A stretch of DNA of 64,000 bases from Acanthococcus lagerstroemiae. Lineage: Eukaryota > Arthropoda > Insecta > Hemiptera > Eriococcidae. Each line of letters opens with the position of its first letter. The first letter of the stretch is position 1. Positions 33,576-44,186 of the stretch are shown piece after piece. Made by a program: the position numbers and the translations under genes. The notes beneath the pieces were generated by a model that did not search any database, had not been told where the DNA came from, and worked only from the letters and a program-made list of their open reading frames with translations. The stretch lies in the NCBI GenBank assembly GCA_031841125.1, contig CM063114.1:124001-188000 (forward strand). The letters are read 5' to 3'.

Positions 33576-35200
33576 TAATTGCTCAATTTTCCAGGGGTAG
33601 CCTACCCTCAGGAAGGGTTCACGGTTGAGGAGGGAGTTCCAGAAGGGTGAGGAGGGCCCCTGTGGGGGCGTGGGCTGTGGATGGAGATGGTGGCTTTTGG
33701 TGGGGGTGGGGGGTAAGATGAGTAAGAGGACCTGGTAGAGAAGAAAGTCCTTGGTGAGAGAGGGGACCAGGGTGAGAAATGGCCGTGGTGCGGGAAGGGT
33801 GGGGTCTTGAGGGGGAAGGGCTCTCGAGGGGAGGGGTGGTCATGGTTGTGAGAGCTCCTGAGTGGATGGTCAGGGATCTTCAAGAGGGTTGGAGGGCCTT
33901 AGTGAGGACAGGGGCTCTGAAGGGCGATGAAGCCCAGGGGGTAGTGGTGGGTGAGAGGTCCTTGTGGCGGAGAAAATTCTTGGTAGGAGAGGGTGGCCAT
34001 TGAGGAAAGAGGAGGTAGAGGTGGGTGAGGATCATAGAGGGACAGTGAAATTTTAGTTGATAAAGGCCCGAGGGGAAGAGGTACTCATGGTAGAGGAGGG
34101 AGCTCCTAAGGGGGAGGAAAACCACGGTGGTGGCGGGGACTGTAGAGGGAGGTAAAGGCACCGAGTGGGGAGGGGGATAATAGTGAGGAAGGGGTCCTAG
34201 TGGAGGAGGAAGTTCTTGGTGAGATAGGCTGCCGGAAAAGCAAATTAAGGCCATAGTGCGGAAGGTTCTGGTCCTGGGGAGGGGGTCTTGAGAGGAAGGG
34301 TTCTAGATTGGGAGGGGTGGCCATGGTGGTGGAAGCTCCTGGTTGGAGAACCAGGGGATCGTCGAGGTGGTTGAGCAAGGAGGCCGTAGGGTGATAGAGT
34401 CGCGGAAGGGAAGGCTGTGGAGATGGACTAAGACCGCCATTGGGAGGGAGTAGAGACTGCGGATCGCCTACCCTGCCCCACTAATAGCTTATTTCTCTAT
34501 GGATAGCCTACCCCTAGCAGGTGGTTCATGTTGGAGAGAGAGCTCCGGGATGGGAAGGCGATCCATGGGTGATGTGACCTCAGGAGGGGGATAAAGGCCC
34601 TGGGTGGTGTGGGGGGTAATGGTGAGTAATAGGTCCTGGTGGAGGAGGAAGTCCTTGATGAGAGAGGCGGCGAATGAAGGCCATGGTGCGGAAGGTCCTG
34701 GTCCTGGGCAGGTGGTCTTGAAGGGAAGGGTTCTTGTGGGGGAGGGGTGGTCATGGTTGTGAAGCTCCTGGTTGGAGGACCAGGGAATCTTTGTGGTGGT
34801 TGAGCGAGGAGGCAGTGGGTGATGGAGCCGCGGAAGGGGAAGACTTTAGAGAGGGACTAAGTCCGCCATTGGAGAGGTCATAGTGATGGGTTAAGAGGTC
34901 ATGGTGGGGGTGTGGTACGTGAACGGGTGGTCGAAGGACGTGGTTCTAATGGAGGGCACTCGGGGTGGAAGAGGGTGATAGGGGGAGACTAGGTGGAGGA
35001 CTATGGCCATTGTGGGGGAAAAGTTTGTGGCTGAGGAGGGCTGCGACTGTTGAGGCGTGACCGTGGAGGCGGAGAGCTGCCATGGTCAACGAGGGGGTCG
35101 GGGTGGAGGAGGAGGAGGCTCGTGATGAAGAAAGGATGGAAGGGAGTTCATGGTGGAAGATTGAGGACCGCTGATAGAGGGGGAGCAAAAGAAGCGCAAA
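33576..35200. repeat. Purine-rich higher-order tandem repeat, unit about 430-465 bp
   Basis: The + strand is strongly G-rich and C-poor for about 1.6 kb. A block starting GGCCATGGTGCGGAAGGT and continuing through CTGGTCCTGGG, GAGGGGTGGTCATGGTTGTG and CTCCTGGTTGGAG recurs near 33780 (diverged), 34245 and 34678. A junction word TAGCCTACCC occurs at about 33598 and 34505. Long proline/serine/histidine-rich minus-strand frames (for example 33608-33883, 33880-34254, 34106-34378, 34497-34754) exist only because the strand lacks stop-forming words, and they are rejected as genes. GGGG and GGTGG clusters could fold into G-quadruplexes on the + strand. Confidence 0.75.
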
Positions 35201-35239
35201 GCAAACCTCAACTCAGTAACAAAAGTTTCAGACCAAACA

Positions 35240-35350
35240 CTGAGAACTGTGGCGGTTGGACGAGGCGCGAAGCGCTGAGTAAGGCCGGCACGAGCGAAGT
35301 GAGTGACAGCGGGGGGGGGCGAAGCGGCCAGGGGGCGAAGCCCCCTAGTT
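35240..35350. repeat. GC-rich terminal hairpin module
   Basis: An abrupt GC-rich stretch contains GCGCGAAGCGC, CGAGCGAAGTGAG, a run of nine G and finally AGGGGGCGAAGCCCCCT followed by AG. A hairpin next to CTAG resembles Helitron 3' ends, though in Helitrons the hairpin normally sits some ten bases before the CTAG. A related GAGCGAAGCGAG word occurs at 29575. The element it may terminate is not identified. Confidence 0.4.
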
Positions 35351-35497
35351 TATATTATATTTAAGGCTGAAATTCAATTTTTTCTAGCTTTTCAAAACCA
35401 TTTTCGACTTTATCGTGTGTAACTTTGATATTTTGGATGCTCTTGTGTTACTAATGTTTCACCAGTGTCTGTGCTCTCTTTTTGGTGACTTATTAAA

Positions 35498-36199
35498 ATC
35501 GTATGAGAATAAATAAAAATAAAACTAAAGCAGTGATATGTAATTGATGTGAACATGATAGCTTAAATATAAATATTGGACAGAAAAAGATTGAGGAAGT
35601 AAGCGAATTTTGCTTTTCGGGGAGTAAAATAATAAAAGACGGAAGGAGTAAAAGGATATTAGTAGAATAGCACAAGCCAAATTAGCATTATTTTATCGAA
35701 AAAGTAATATTTTCAAATCAAAAATAAATCTGGACATCAAAAATTTGTTCTCGAAAACTTATGTTTAGAGTGTAGCCTTGTATGGATGCGAAACTTGGAC
35801 CATAGGAAAACCAGAGAAGAGAAAGGTCGAAGCTTCTGAGATGTGGTGCTATAGGCGGATACTTAGCATCAAATGAATGGATAAGGTAAGAAATGAGGAA
35901 GTAATCAACAGAGTTGGAGGTAAAATGGATAATTGGAATTGTCTGCAGGGAAGGAGAGATGAACTAATAGGGCATAATTCGAGGCACCCAGGAATAATAT
36001 CACTGCTGCTAGAAGGAAGAGTGGAAGGAAAGAATTGGGGAGGTCGACAAAGATTCCAGTATGTTCAGCAGATAATCAAGGATGTGAAATGTAAGTATCA
36101 TTACGAAATGAGAGAACTTGCACAAGATAGGGAGAAATGGAGAGCTGCATCAAACCGGTCATAAGACTGATAACCTTATCATCTTCATTAAAATGCTTA
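35498..36199 (+). pseudogene. 3' part of a non-LTR retrotransposon ORF2 (reverse transcriptase C terminus)
   Basis: The translation follows the usual LINE C-terminal order: a NKNKTK segment, EEVSEF, RIAQAKLA, KTYV, LYGCETWT, EMWCYRRIL, DKVRNEEVINRV, LIGH..RHPGI, LEGRVEGK, and the terminal LAQDREKWRAASN. Three in-frame stops interrupt it (after VICN, after KTYV, and after ILSIK), the last two at positions where tryptophan is usual. Catalytic RT motifs lie upstream and are missing. The 3' end CTGATAACCTTATCAT matches the deletion derivative at 15864-16110, so one family left both copies. Confidence 0.85.
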
Positions 36200-37474
36200 T
36201 TTGTTAAGCTTATAATTTGTATTGTTGATTTTGTGTTCCTTTTGGAACTTCTTTTCCTCATATTTTCTATTTGGTTCATATTCATGTGAAGTTTTACATA
36301 TCGAATTGTACTTTCGCAATCACTACGTACAGAATCGCAATTTTATTCATCATTAAATGTGTGTACAGATATGGCAATGTAATCTCTCAGTGTCTCTGTA
36401 AATGGTCGCAGTGTGATATTTCTGTGATATTCCTTTGAAATAATCCTGTGACCGATAAATAATGTGATGGACCTTAAACATAACTACAGTCTCGCAGCAA
36501 TATTTCTGGAAACGTTGAAAGATTGTGACGATGTTTCAAATATTACAAAGAAATGTTGCAGTGAGCTCACTGTGATGTCATTCTGCAGTTAGGGAAGGAG
36601 TTGTATATGGTTCCTTTTCCGCATTTTATTAAAATTTTTATTTTTATTTTTTAATACTCTATTTTGACAGTGACTTGGACTTTAATTTATATGAAAAAAT
36701 GCACATTGGTAGGGTCAACAGCTCTGACTCGAGAAGTAATACGCATCCTTATGAATCATTTTTTTGATTTGCCGAAAGCTGGTAGAGAATATCGTCAAGT
36801 TGTAATTAAAATTTAAGAAGGCATGGGTTTTTGAACCTTGAAATTGGATTCAAGTCAACTTGAACATGACTATCGAAATGCGAAAGTTTGTTCAAAGCAT
36901 TTCCAAGGAGGTGCGAATAGTGACAACTTCGATTAATAACCGGCCGTAGGTACTCTCTCGCCAGAAAACGATCTTAATTCGCATTTATATCTGTAGGAAA
37001 GAGACCTGCATTAGGGAACACCCCATCAATTATATTCCTTGACATGATTTTCTTCATTTTAAACAGTAATTTCGATGTTTAATCGAGGTAACACAGTAAT
37101 TTTAACACATTCGAGCACGCTACAAAATTACTGATAATTCCACACCGAGACAAGAAATCATGTAAACAAACCGAAAAGCGAAAAGCCCTATACTTTTCTG
37201 TACGCAACGGCTAAATGAAAATCAGAAGTGACACTCACCAAACATCCCCTTCAATTCAAGTGACTGCAACCATTCTAGCACAGTCGATTTCACGACAGTC
37301 GGATTTCCCACAAACACTAGATACATACGATATATTCACGGCGCAGCAGGAGATACTTTTGCACTCGCGTACAGTGTTTTGCCTATTTGCGCACTTGGAA
37401 TAAAATGGCAAGTGTCTGTTTTGACTCTAACGTCTTCAATTTCGTTACAATGTTTAATTTTTTAGTCTAGTCAA
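36200..37474. other. No recognisable gene
   Basis: AT-rich DNA without clear repeats. The frame at 37215-37403 (62 codons) is unfamiliar and unsupported. Confidence 0.35.
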
Positions 37475-38310
37475 CAGGGCACTTCAAGAGGGAGGAGAAG
37501 TCGAATTTGGAATCCAAATTAGGGTTGGGTCAAAAACCTAAATAGATTTTCGAAATGAGCGACCTCTCTTACAAAAATTAATTCTTTTTCTTTGGCAAAA
37601 TCCAATTAGCCCGTTTCAATAGTCAAATTTGAATTTTGGAGCTCAACGTGGGTTTCAAACCAAATTCTCTAACTTAAAAAAAAAAAGAAACCCAGCCGAT
37701 GCCTTGTTCAGATTTTTTAGGCAAAGTTAATGTAGCACACAATTTTGGAGGGCAAATCAGGGTCAGATCAAAAATCTGATTTTTAACCACTATTTAACTT
37801 TGTTCAACTTTTGGGCAAAAATAAAATTGGCTTATTTAAAGGGCCAAATTTGGACTGTAAGACCAAAATCTGGATGGATCAAAAATTTGATTAGATTTTT
37901 GGAATCAGTGACCCAAAAAACCGATTCCGATACATTGTCCAATTTTTTTAATTTTTTTATTTGCAAAATCAATTTGACATTCCAGAAGGTAAAACGTTAA
38001 ATTTGAGGCCCGAAATGGGATCTGGTCAAATATTTAATTACATTTTCGGGATCAGGAACCGAAAGAAACCCTATTTTGATACTTGATGTTTCTATTCAAG
38101 ATTCCAAAGTTAGTGAGTGACACGTTTTCGTCCCTCTTATAGGGGAGAGAAAGTTTTTTGGCCTAAAAAGCAACTAGACCTGGGGAGAGAAAGTTTTTTG
38201 GCCTAAAAAGCAACTAGACCTGAGGCCTCAAAGATCACCGTTTGTTTCGCCACGATCCAACTTCGCATTCAAAAAAAAACGGGAGGGGAGTATTTTTGTG
38301 CCACATCTTG
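37475..38310. mobile_element. Truncated relative of the 19.4-21.2 kb TA-flanked element
   Basis: The right end ATTTTTGTGCCACATCTTG followed by TA matches the right terminus of the 19378-21187 element, and the interior has the same GATTAGATTTTNGGAATCAG, CCCAAAAAAC and GGGCCAAATTTGGA units. The left terminus is not found. It contains a perfect 40-bp tandem duplication at 38142-38221. Confidence 0.65.
38142..38221. repeat. Perfect 40-bp tandem duplication
   Basis: The unit starting GGGGAGAGAAAGTTTTTTGG is repeated exactly at 38142-38181 and 38182-38221. Identity of the copies in an otherwise decayed repeat implies a recent slippage or unequal-exchange event, or an assembly artefact. Confidence 0.9.
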
Positions 38311-38312
38311 TA

Positions 38313-40574
38313 CAGATGTGTGAAGCTGTGAATACACAGAATACAATCTTTTTCTCGATACTAACCCTAATCCTAAACTATAAACCGAATCTGCACTTTC
38401 AATTTCTTATGGTGAACAACGTGTGTCTTCTACAAGTTCCTATTAATGTCTTTAATTACCCAAGGGCCGTTCAAGCATCAAAATTACAGCAAACTAGAAA
38501 GAAAATCTATATTTCTCTTGTTTCTATCTCTTCCAATCGCTTAATTTCACATACTTCAGACACTAGCTCTCAACATTACAGCAGGAGTTAATTGTACTAT
38601 CCAAACACAATGCCATCAGATATAGACTGAAAGAAGCGCGGCAAGAAGGGCATAATTTTTACACATTCCAGATGCCAATTACATGGTAACTGCGGATGTT
38701 ACCTGCATGAAATTTTGAGAACTAGTTAATACTTTCAAGGATACCGGGTGTAAAATTCTAAATTTTATTACGATTAAAATCCACTAATTCAGTACTGTAA
38801 AAACCTCGACTTACGTTTCTTCAAAACTATCTCTTCGCAGTTATACCCTTCTTACATTGCATTCCTCAAATTCATTAGAATAGATACGCATTTACCGAAC
38901 ATATTATGTAATACCATAGACCTTACACCAAAAAAATAGTAATCTAATTCAGTAAAGAAATTATTCGAAATTAAAAACACTGTGAAAATCGTCAGACATG
39001 AATCAGTGCACGGAGAAAACTACGAATCACATTCTTGACACATATCCGATTAAGTAATTAGAAAGTAAAACTCACAAATTTTATATTGAACTTCACTTTT
39101 TGGTGATACGAGGAGCGAGGGGTTGAAAGTAGAAACCATTTCAATTCAACAGGCCACAGTTGCACGTCATTTCCAATACAAATTCTTATAGTCCTACTTG
39201 TTTCATTAGGATGCCAGATATATATTTCTGCTTTTATCTCACTTCAGTATACCATAAATATTCGAGTCAAAAAAAAAAAGAAAAAAAGACACAGCAACCC
39301 AACAACAAATTAATACATTCGACAACCGATTCGAGAGAGCAGTTTGGAACATCAAGTGAGTATATATTTTTTTTGGTTTGGAACATCAGTATCCATGTTT
39401 CGTGGTACAAAATACGTGATTTCAAAATTATGGATTATTTTGAGCTGCGCCGCCTTTCAAGTACAATTGAAAAATAAGTTTTTCTTCTTCTGTTCTTTAG
39501 TGTTCCATACAGGTTACCGACATAACCCCTCCCCTCCATAACATACATGCATATATTAATCTGAATTTTGAAACTGTACATTTGAATTAGCATAGAAAAA
39601 ACGAGATTCAGTTCACGGAATGAAGTTTTGTAATCAACAACTTTTCCTCATAAAGCCTTAATCGGTTTCCAAGCACTTGATATATACAAAATATAATCTT
39701 GCTAAAGAACTAGCTAGGTATACAGAATACGAATCAGCATTAAGTAACAACATTTGCATCAGGGTACACAATACAAACGAAATTTGGTAACTCTTCAGCC
39801 AAACCCTCATCGTTGCTATAATATGTTAACACAGAATAATCTCTAGGTATATCAGTCTATTATTAGCTCGAAATACTAATTTTTTCTCAATTTCAGCGAA
39901 TGATTTGAAAGGTACCTACGTAGAAAGTGAGAACAACTAGGGACAGTTATACAAATGAGAAAATACCTGACTTAATCACACGAATTCACCTCAAAAATCT
40001 AAAATCCCTAACATTGAAGCAGTATTGCACAGGAGTGTATCCTGAACTATTATTTTTACTAAGCGTTACAGCTAAAGTGTCAAAATTCCTTAATTACAGT
40101 TACTTAAGTAAGTGAAATTATGGTTATCAACCATCAGGACCGCATTTAGGGAATGAAAATATGCAGTTTCTTACATGCCATTACACAAACAAAGCGAACA
40201 TTTTGATTCCAGAAACCAATGAGAATCCCTTATAATCAAAGTTGGGCAGTATTCGAATACAGAATACGTAGTATGTACTTGAGTATTCAGTACTCGTGAA
40301 AATCAAATATTGTAATATTCAGTAGTCATGAATACGATAGATAAGGAGTTCTACAAATACACGTACTATACAAGAGTCATTAATAAATTTTATGTTTTCC
40401 CAAAACCCCACAAAAATAGAAGAGTAAGCGAGCGTTTCGAGCGTAAGCGATTAAAGTGAATTGCAGCAATGCAAACAGTTCATGCTAATTTGCCAGACTT
40501 CAAACGCGGTGTTCTTCCACGAACTTGACGTTTTCCACGATTCTCCTATTCATTTAGCACACAGAATGGACGTA
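38313..40574. other. No recognisable gene
   Basis: Frames of 62-105 codons (38298-38591, 39160-39477, 39927-40115) are unfamiliar, and some contain poly-A-derived lysine runs. At 40244-40335 a cluster of GTATTC/GAATAC words resembles the subterminal repeats of hAT MITEs elsewhere here, but no ends were found. Confidence 0.35.
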
Positions 40575-40822
40575 CAGGGTGTTTCAGAAGGAACGTTACC
40601 AACCCATCAAAAAAAAAAAAAAAAAAAAAAAAAAACATTAATATGTACAAAAACTGCATTGTCATCTACAAATAATATTTAAGACCGTAAAATGAGATTT
40701 TTAGAACATAATGTGCAGGAAATGTTGCCTATTGGCGGGAATGCAGGCGTGAGCTCGATGAATAAGATTCCGGAAACCAAAACCACACATTTTTTGATTT
40801 TGAAGCTGAACGCATGATATAC

Positions 40823-40939
40823 GCGCATACGCCATATTGGAGCACATCGCCTCCGTCAATGCCGAATTGACTACGTAGTACGTTCCGCATAGTCGGATTC
40901 GGCATCCATGGGCGCAGTGTGCTCCAATCAGGCGTATGT
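40823..40939. repeat. Palindrome carrying the GATGCCGAATTGACTA core
   Basis: The outer arms include CATACGCCATATTGGAGCAC and its near complement at the other side. The centre contains ATGCCGAATTGACTAC and GTCGGATTCGGCAT. The same core is the loop of the palindrome at 53537-53711 and occurs as a half copy at about 31292. Confidence 0.8.
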
Positions 40940-41018
40940 GCGTACTTGTGCGTAAAGGTTCTTTAACTACCCGTTCTCACCATACACACAGAAGCACTAC
41001 GACTATACGACTGTTAGA

Positions 41019-41281
41019 TGGACGCTGTTAAGCGAGACAGAACCAAGCGACAAAATCTGTGTTTTGAGAACCCGTAATTCGAAGTTCAAAAGAGCCATGT
41101 AGACACTTTATGGCATCGTTAGCGTTTACTGATAAGCTTTTTTCAACGCGAGTACACATTTTCAAATCGGGAGTCCGATTTTGAAAAATTCTACTTTTTA
41201 CGCTCTTTCCAACGATACTAATACCGCATTTTGTCACAACAAATGTCACTTGGTTGGTTCTATCTCACTTAACAGCGTCCA
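41019..41281. mobile_element. MITE with about 40-bp terminal inverted repeat
   Basis: The left end TGGACGCTGTTAAGCGAGA continues to CAGAACCAAGCGACA. The right end is the reverse complement with few changes (TGTCACTTGGTTGGTTC, then CTTAACAGCGTCCA). The frame at 41028-41249 on the minus strand is the element, not a gene. Confidence 0.8.
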
Positions 41282-41388
41282 GGGGCAGTATTATTGAAAC
41301 GTTTTAGCGATGTTACAGATAACATAGCATGTACTTGGAACAGAATGTTGTCCATAACATCGTGAAAACGTCTCAATAAAACTACCCC
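41282..41388. mobile_element. 107-bp MITE abutting the previous one
   Basis: The ends GGGGCAGTATTATTGAAACG and CGTCTCAATAAAACTACCCC form a 20-bp inverted repeat. It starts at the base following the 41019-41281 MITE, so one inserted exactly at the other's end or they moved together. Confidence 0.75.
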
Positions 41389-41506
41389 AGATGTTATAGA
41401 AGTGATCAGGGTTGCCATCACTGCACGGGCAGTGTTACCAACCTTTTTTATTTTCTCTACTAAGTGCTTTGAGTTTCGGATAATGTTCCTTTGGACACAC
41501 TCTGTA

Positions 41507-43253
41507 TTATGATTATGATGCGCCTCGCGTACATTGGTGCGCTATGGAGAAATCACAACTGGACATGCATTAATAATTACTCATCGTGTGAATAAAAGCA
41601 GGCCTTTCTCAATCCAATACGTGCATGCACTCACAACATTTCTGTTGTGTCCAGATTTTAGTTTTGCCTCTATATAAATACAATTTTTTTATTCGCTCTG
41701 GTTAGGGTGCTCTTTTTTTCTTTTGTTTTTTAGCATTATGTAACATAGGCTGTTTGTTAAGTTCCAGTAAAAACACAAAACACAGAATCAGTACAACCTT
41801 GTTGTCTGCCCTTTCTACATACCTACGCATACTATTCAGTAACCATGGTATGACAAATACATCAGAGCTCAGCACCGGTGAATAAAAATTAATCAAATAC
41901 AGAACAGAGCCCTGCACGAGTAAGTAAAAAGTAACCAGTTACAGAATCACCTAATATTGAAAGAAACGATGCCAATCAGTACTCGTAATCGTCTGTAATC
42001 AGCATCGTCGGTAATCGTCGAGAAAATTGAAACTGAGTGTATCTGTAACAGCCGGTAATGGTAATCGTTTGTAACCGGCATCGTAGAAATGAGTACGCAT
42101 AATCCTGTAACGCGATAAGAAATAAATGATGATGCCGAGCCCCCTTAAATTTAGATTATTTTGATAGTTGTAATCTCTCCTTTTTACTCTAAGAAAAATC
42201 AATGTATTTTAGATGTCAACAAATGAGTCGATTTTTGTGTCAATTGTGTGTTCACAAAACACTTATATGTATTTGTATTGGTAATGTTAAGTAAGTACCA
42301 TCTATATTTAGTAGATACCAAAGTTGTAAGCCGTATCAAATACCAGAACAATAATCAGAAAACTGATTTTTGAAAAATAGAAAGAAAGAGAAAGTACAAG
42401 AACTTCAATATATTCACAAGCAAATCATTTTTTCAGTGTCAGATAAGCTGAATACAGAGTGAGAAGCCGACAATAAATAGATACCATACCAATAACCACA
42501 ACAAATGAATCCTATTAAGAAAACTATAGAGCAAAACATGAGCAGAACAAGAAGAAAATTGGGTGGGCAACAGGTTGGGGAGCAGCTAACTAGAAAAACA
42601 GAACACTTTCTAGTATTTATGAGCTTTTCACTAGTTTATGAACAAAATGTATGAGTATAGAACCAATGGAAAATTTTTTTGAGCATAATAACGAATACAC
42701 AAATCGTAAGTTTTCACGAGGGAAACGGGAACATATCACCATTCCTTACAATTTATATAGCCTTGGTTTGACTATCTTTACTTATATTTCGGGAAGTGCA
42801 TTACTGTCCCCTACTCATGGCTGGTAATCAGAGGCGACTCTAATCTGTAATTTTACCGTAACAAAATACAAATATTGGATCCTGGTGTTGAATAACCTAC
42901 AATAAATTGGAAAAACTTACCAACAGGAACACTTTTGGCTTTGAGCTGTGACACCCAATACAAGTAGTCCAATGCCCAACCAACATTTTAATAACCGGCC
43001 AACTTTCAGAACGCAACGGCAAAATCGAAAAATCACTAGAGGATTAAAAAAAACGAAAATTCGACTTGATGAAAATAACAGTGAATGAAAGTACCAGCTT
43101 CAGTACACGCCCGCGCAATACACATTACACATAATCAACAAAAACATAATGCATCTGCCATGACAGAAAATGACAGTAATATTAAAAGAACACTGAAAAA
43201 TCACAGCACCAAAATAATATCGGAAACTGAAATCCAAATCTCAAGGACACTAT
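41507..43253. other. No recognisable gene; possible decayed hAT MITE at 41905-42110
   Basis: GTAATC and GTAACC words in both orientations cluster at 41925-42110 after CCCTGCACGAGTAAG, as in subterminal regions of hAT MITEs, but no matching right end was found. The remaining frames (41702-41917, 43085-43273) are unsupported. Confidence 0.35.
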
Positions 43254-43797
43254 ATCCGGCCGTGCAGCGCTAGTATCAACTACTCTTATCAGCGACGAAA
43301 GTAGGGATACTAGACTATGATGAGTACTCTCGACCGCCATTTTAGTAGCAGAAGCCGAGAGTAAACACGTAACATGTTGTGATAATGATTTACGTTGTGA
43401 TAACCTGATAAGTGATGTTTACTCTTAGCTTCTGCTACTAAAATGGTGGTCGAGAGTACCCAGCGTGGTTCAGTATCTCTAACAAGAGGTGAAGTTTTTA
43501 ACACATGCAGCAAAAATTTTAGAATCTAGGTATAAAAATAGTCTTAATCAAAAGAAAATTCTTTGTTCGAAAAATTCTATTCTCTTTAAATACTCCGTCG
43601 ATAAACGTGATTTTTGCGGTCAGCTGATCGAGTAGGTGCATTATCTCCGGCAACATATTGCTCCAGTATGCGCACTTTCCTGCGCAATATTGCCGCGTGA
43701 TATCGCCATCACTTTATTGCTAGTTGCTTTATTGCTTATGTGTGCGATCCCACTTCAACTCAATAGCAACGCGCTCTGATGGATGCACGGCCCGAAT
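43254..43797. mobile_element. Member of the GGCCGTRCAGCGCTAG family, interrupted by a palindrome
   Basis: The left end GGCCGTGCAGCGCTAGTATC and the following CTCTTATCAGCGAC match the small MITE at 13856-13936. The right end GATGCACGGCCCG is near 43784-43797. Between CAGCGAC and AGGTGAAG, contiguous except for a few bases at 13.9 kb, a 168-bp palindrome (43313-43480) has been inserted. Confidence 0.6.
43313..43480. repeat. 168-bp palindrome inserted in a MITE
   Basis: The arms run inward from AGGGATACT and AGTATCTCT, with TACTCTCGACCGCCATTTTA on the left and its near complement on the right, continuing through GTAGCAGAAGC and GAGTAAACA. Arms are about 55 bp and the loop holds two GTTGTGATAA repeats. 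Confidence 0.8.
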
Positions 43798-43824
43798 GAT
43801 AATAATTAATTTAATATGTAATTC

Positions 43825-44186
43825 GGACTTCCCAAGATTCAACAGAACCTTATCAACGTTAGGATTACATGAGATGCTAGGCATTGTTTACGTACAGTGT
43901 ATCCTAACGTTGATAAGAATTCTATGGTACTATTTCCTGAAGCGCGGAAAGGGAGGAAGGCCCGATGCTAGCGCGCCACCGGTCTGGGAAGTCCGAATAT
44001 CCTTGAATGATAATTTGGACTTCCCAGACGGATGGCGCGCTAGCATGGGGCCTTCCTCCCTTTCCGCACTTCAGGTAATAGAGCCATAGAATTCTTATCA
44101 ACGTTAGGATACACTGTATGTAAACAATGCCTAGCATCTCATGTAATCCTAACGTTGATAAGGTTCTGTTGAATCTTGGGAAGTCC
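43825..44186. repeat. 362-bp hierarchical palindrome
   Basis: The two halves are near-perfect reverse complements about a centre near 44006. Each half is itself bounded by GGACTTCCC and GGGAAGTCC, and inside each half lies another inverted pair, CTTATCAACGTTAGGAT and ATCCTAACGTTGATAAG. Other words are GCGGAAAGGGAGGAAGGC and GATGCTAGCGCGCCACC. The two opposing frames at 43724-44089 and 43922-44188 are mirror translations of the same hairpin and are not genes. Confidence 0.9.

Larger units (their letters stand above)
40575..41504. mobile_element. TA-flanked element containing nested MITEs and a palindrome
   Basis: The left end CAGGGTGTTTCAGAAGGAAC and the right end GTTCCTTTGGACACACTCTG form an imperfect inverted repeat with TA on both sides (40573-40574, 41505-41506). 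A poly-A run of about 28 lies near 40609. Nested inside are a palindrome at 40823-40939 and two MITEs at 41019-41281 and 41282-41388. No transposase was found. Confidence 0.65.

Noticed and set aside
33608..34754. Long Pro/Ser/His-rich minus-strand frames as proline-rich proteins
   Set aside because: Several overlapping frames have the same composition because the strand is pyrimidine-rich and lacks stop-forming words. They repeat with the DNA unit and show no conserved domain.
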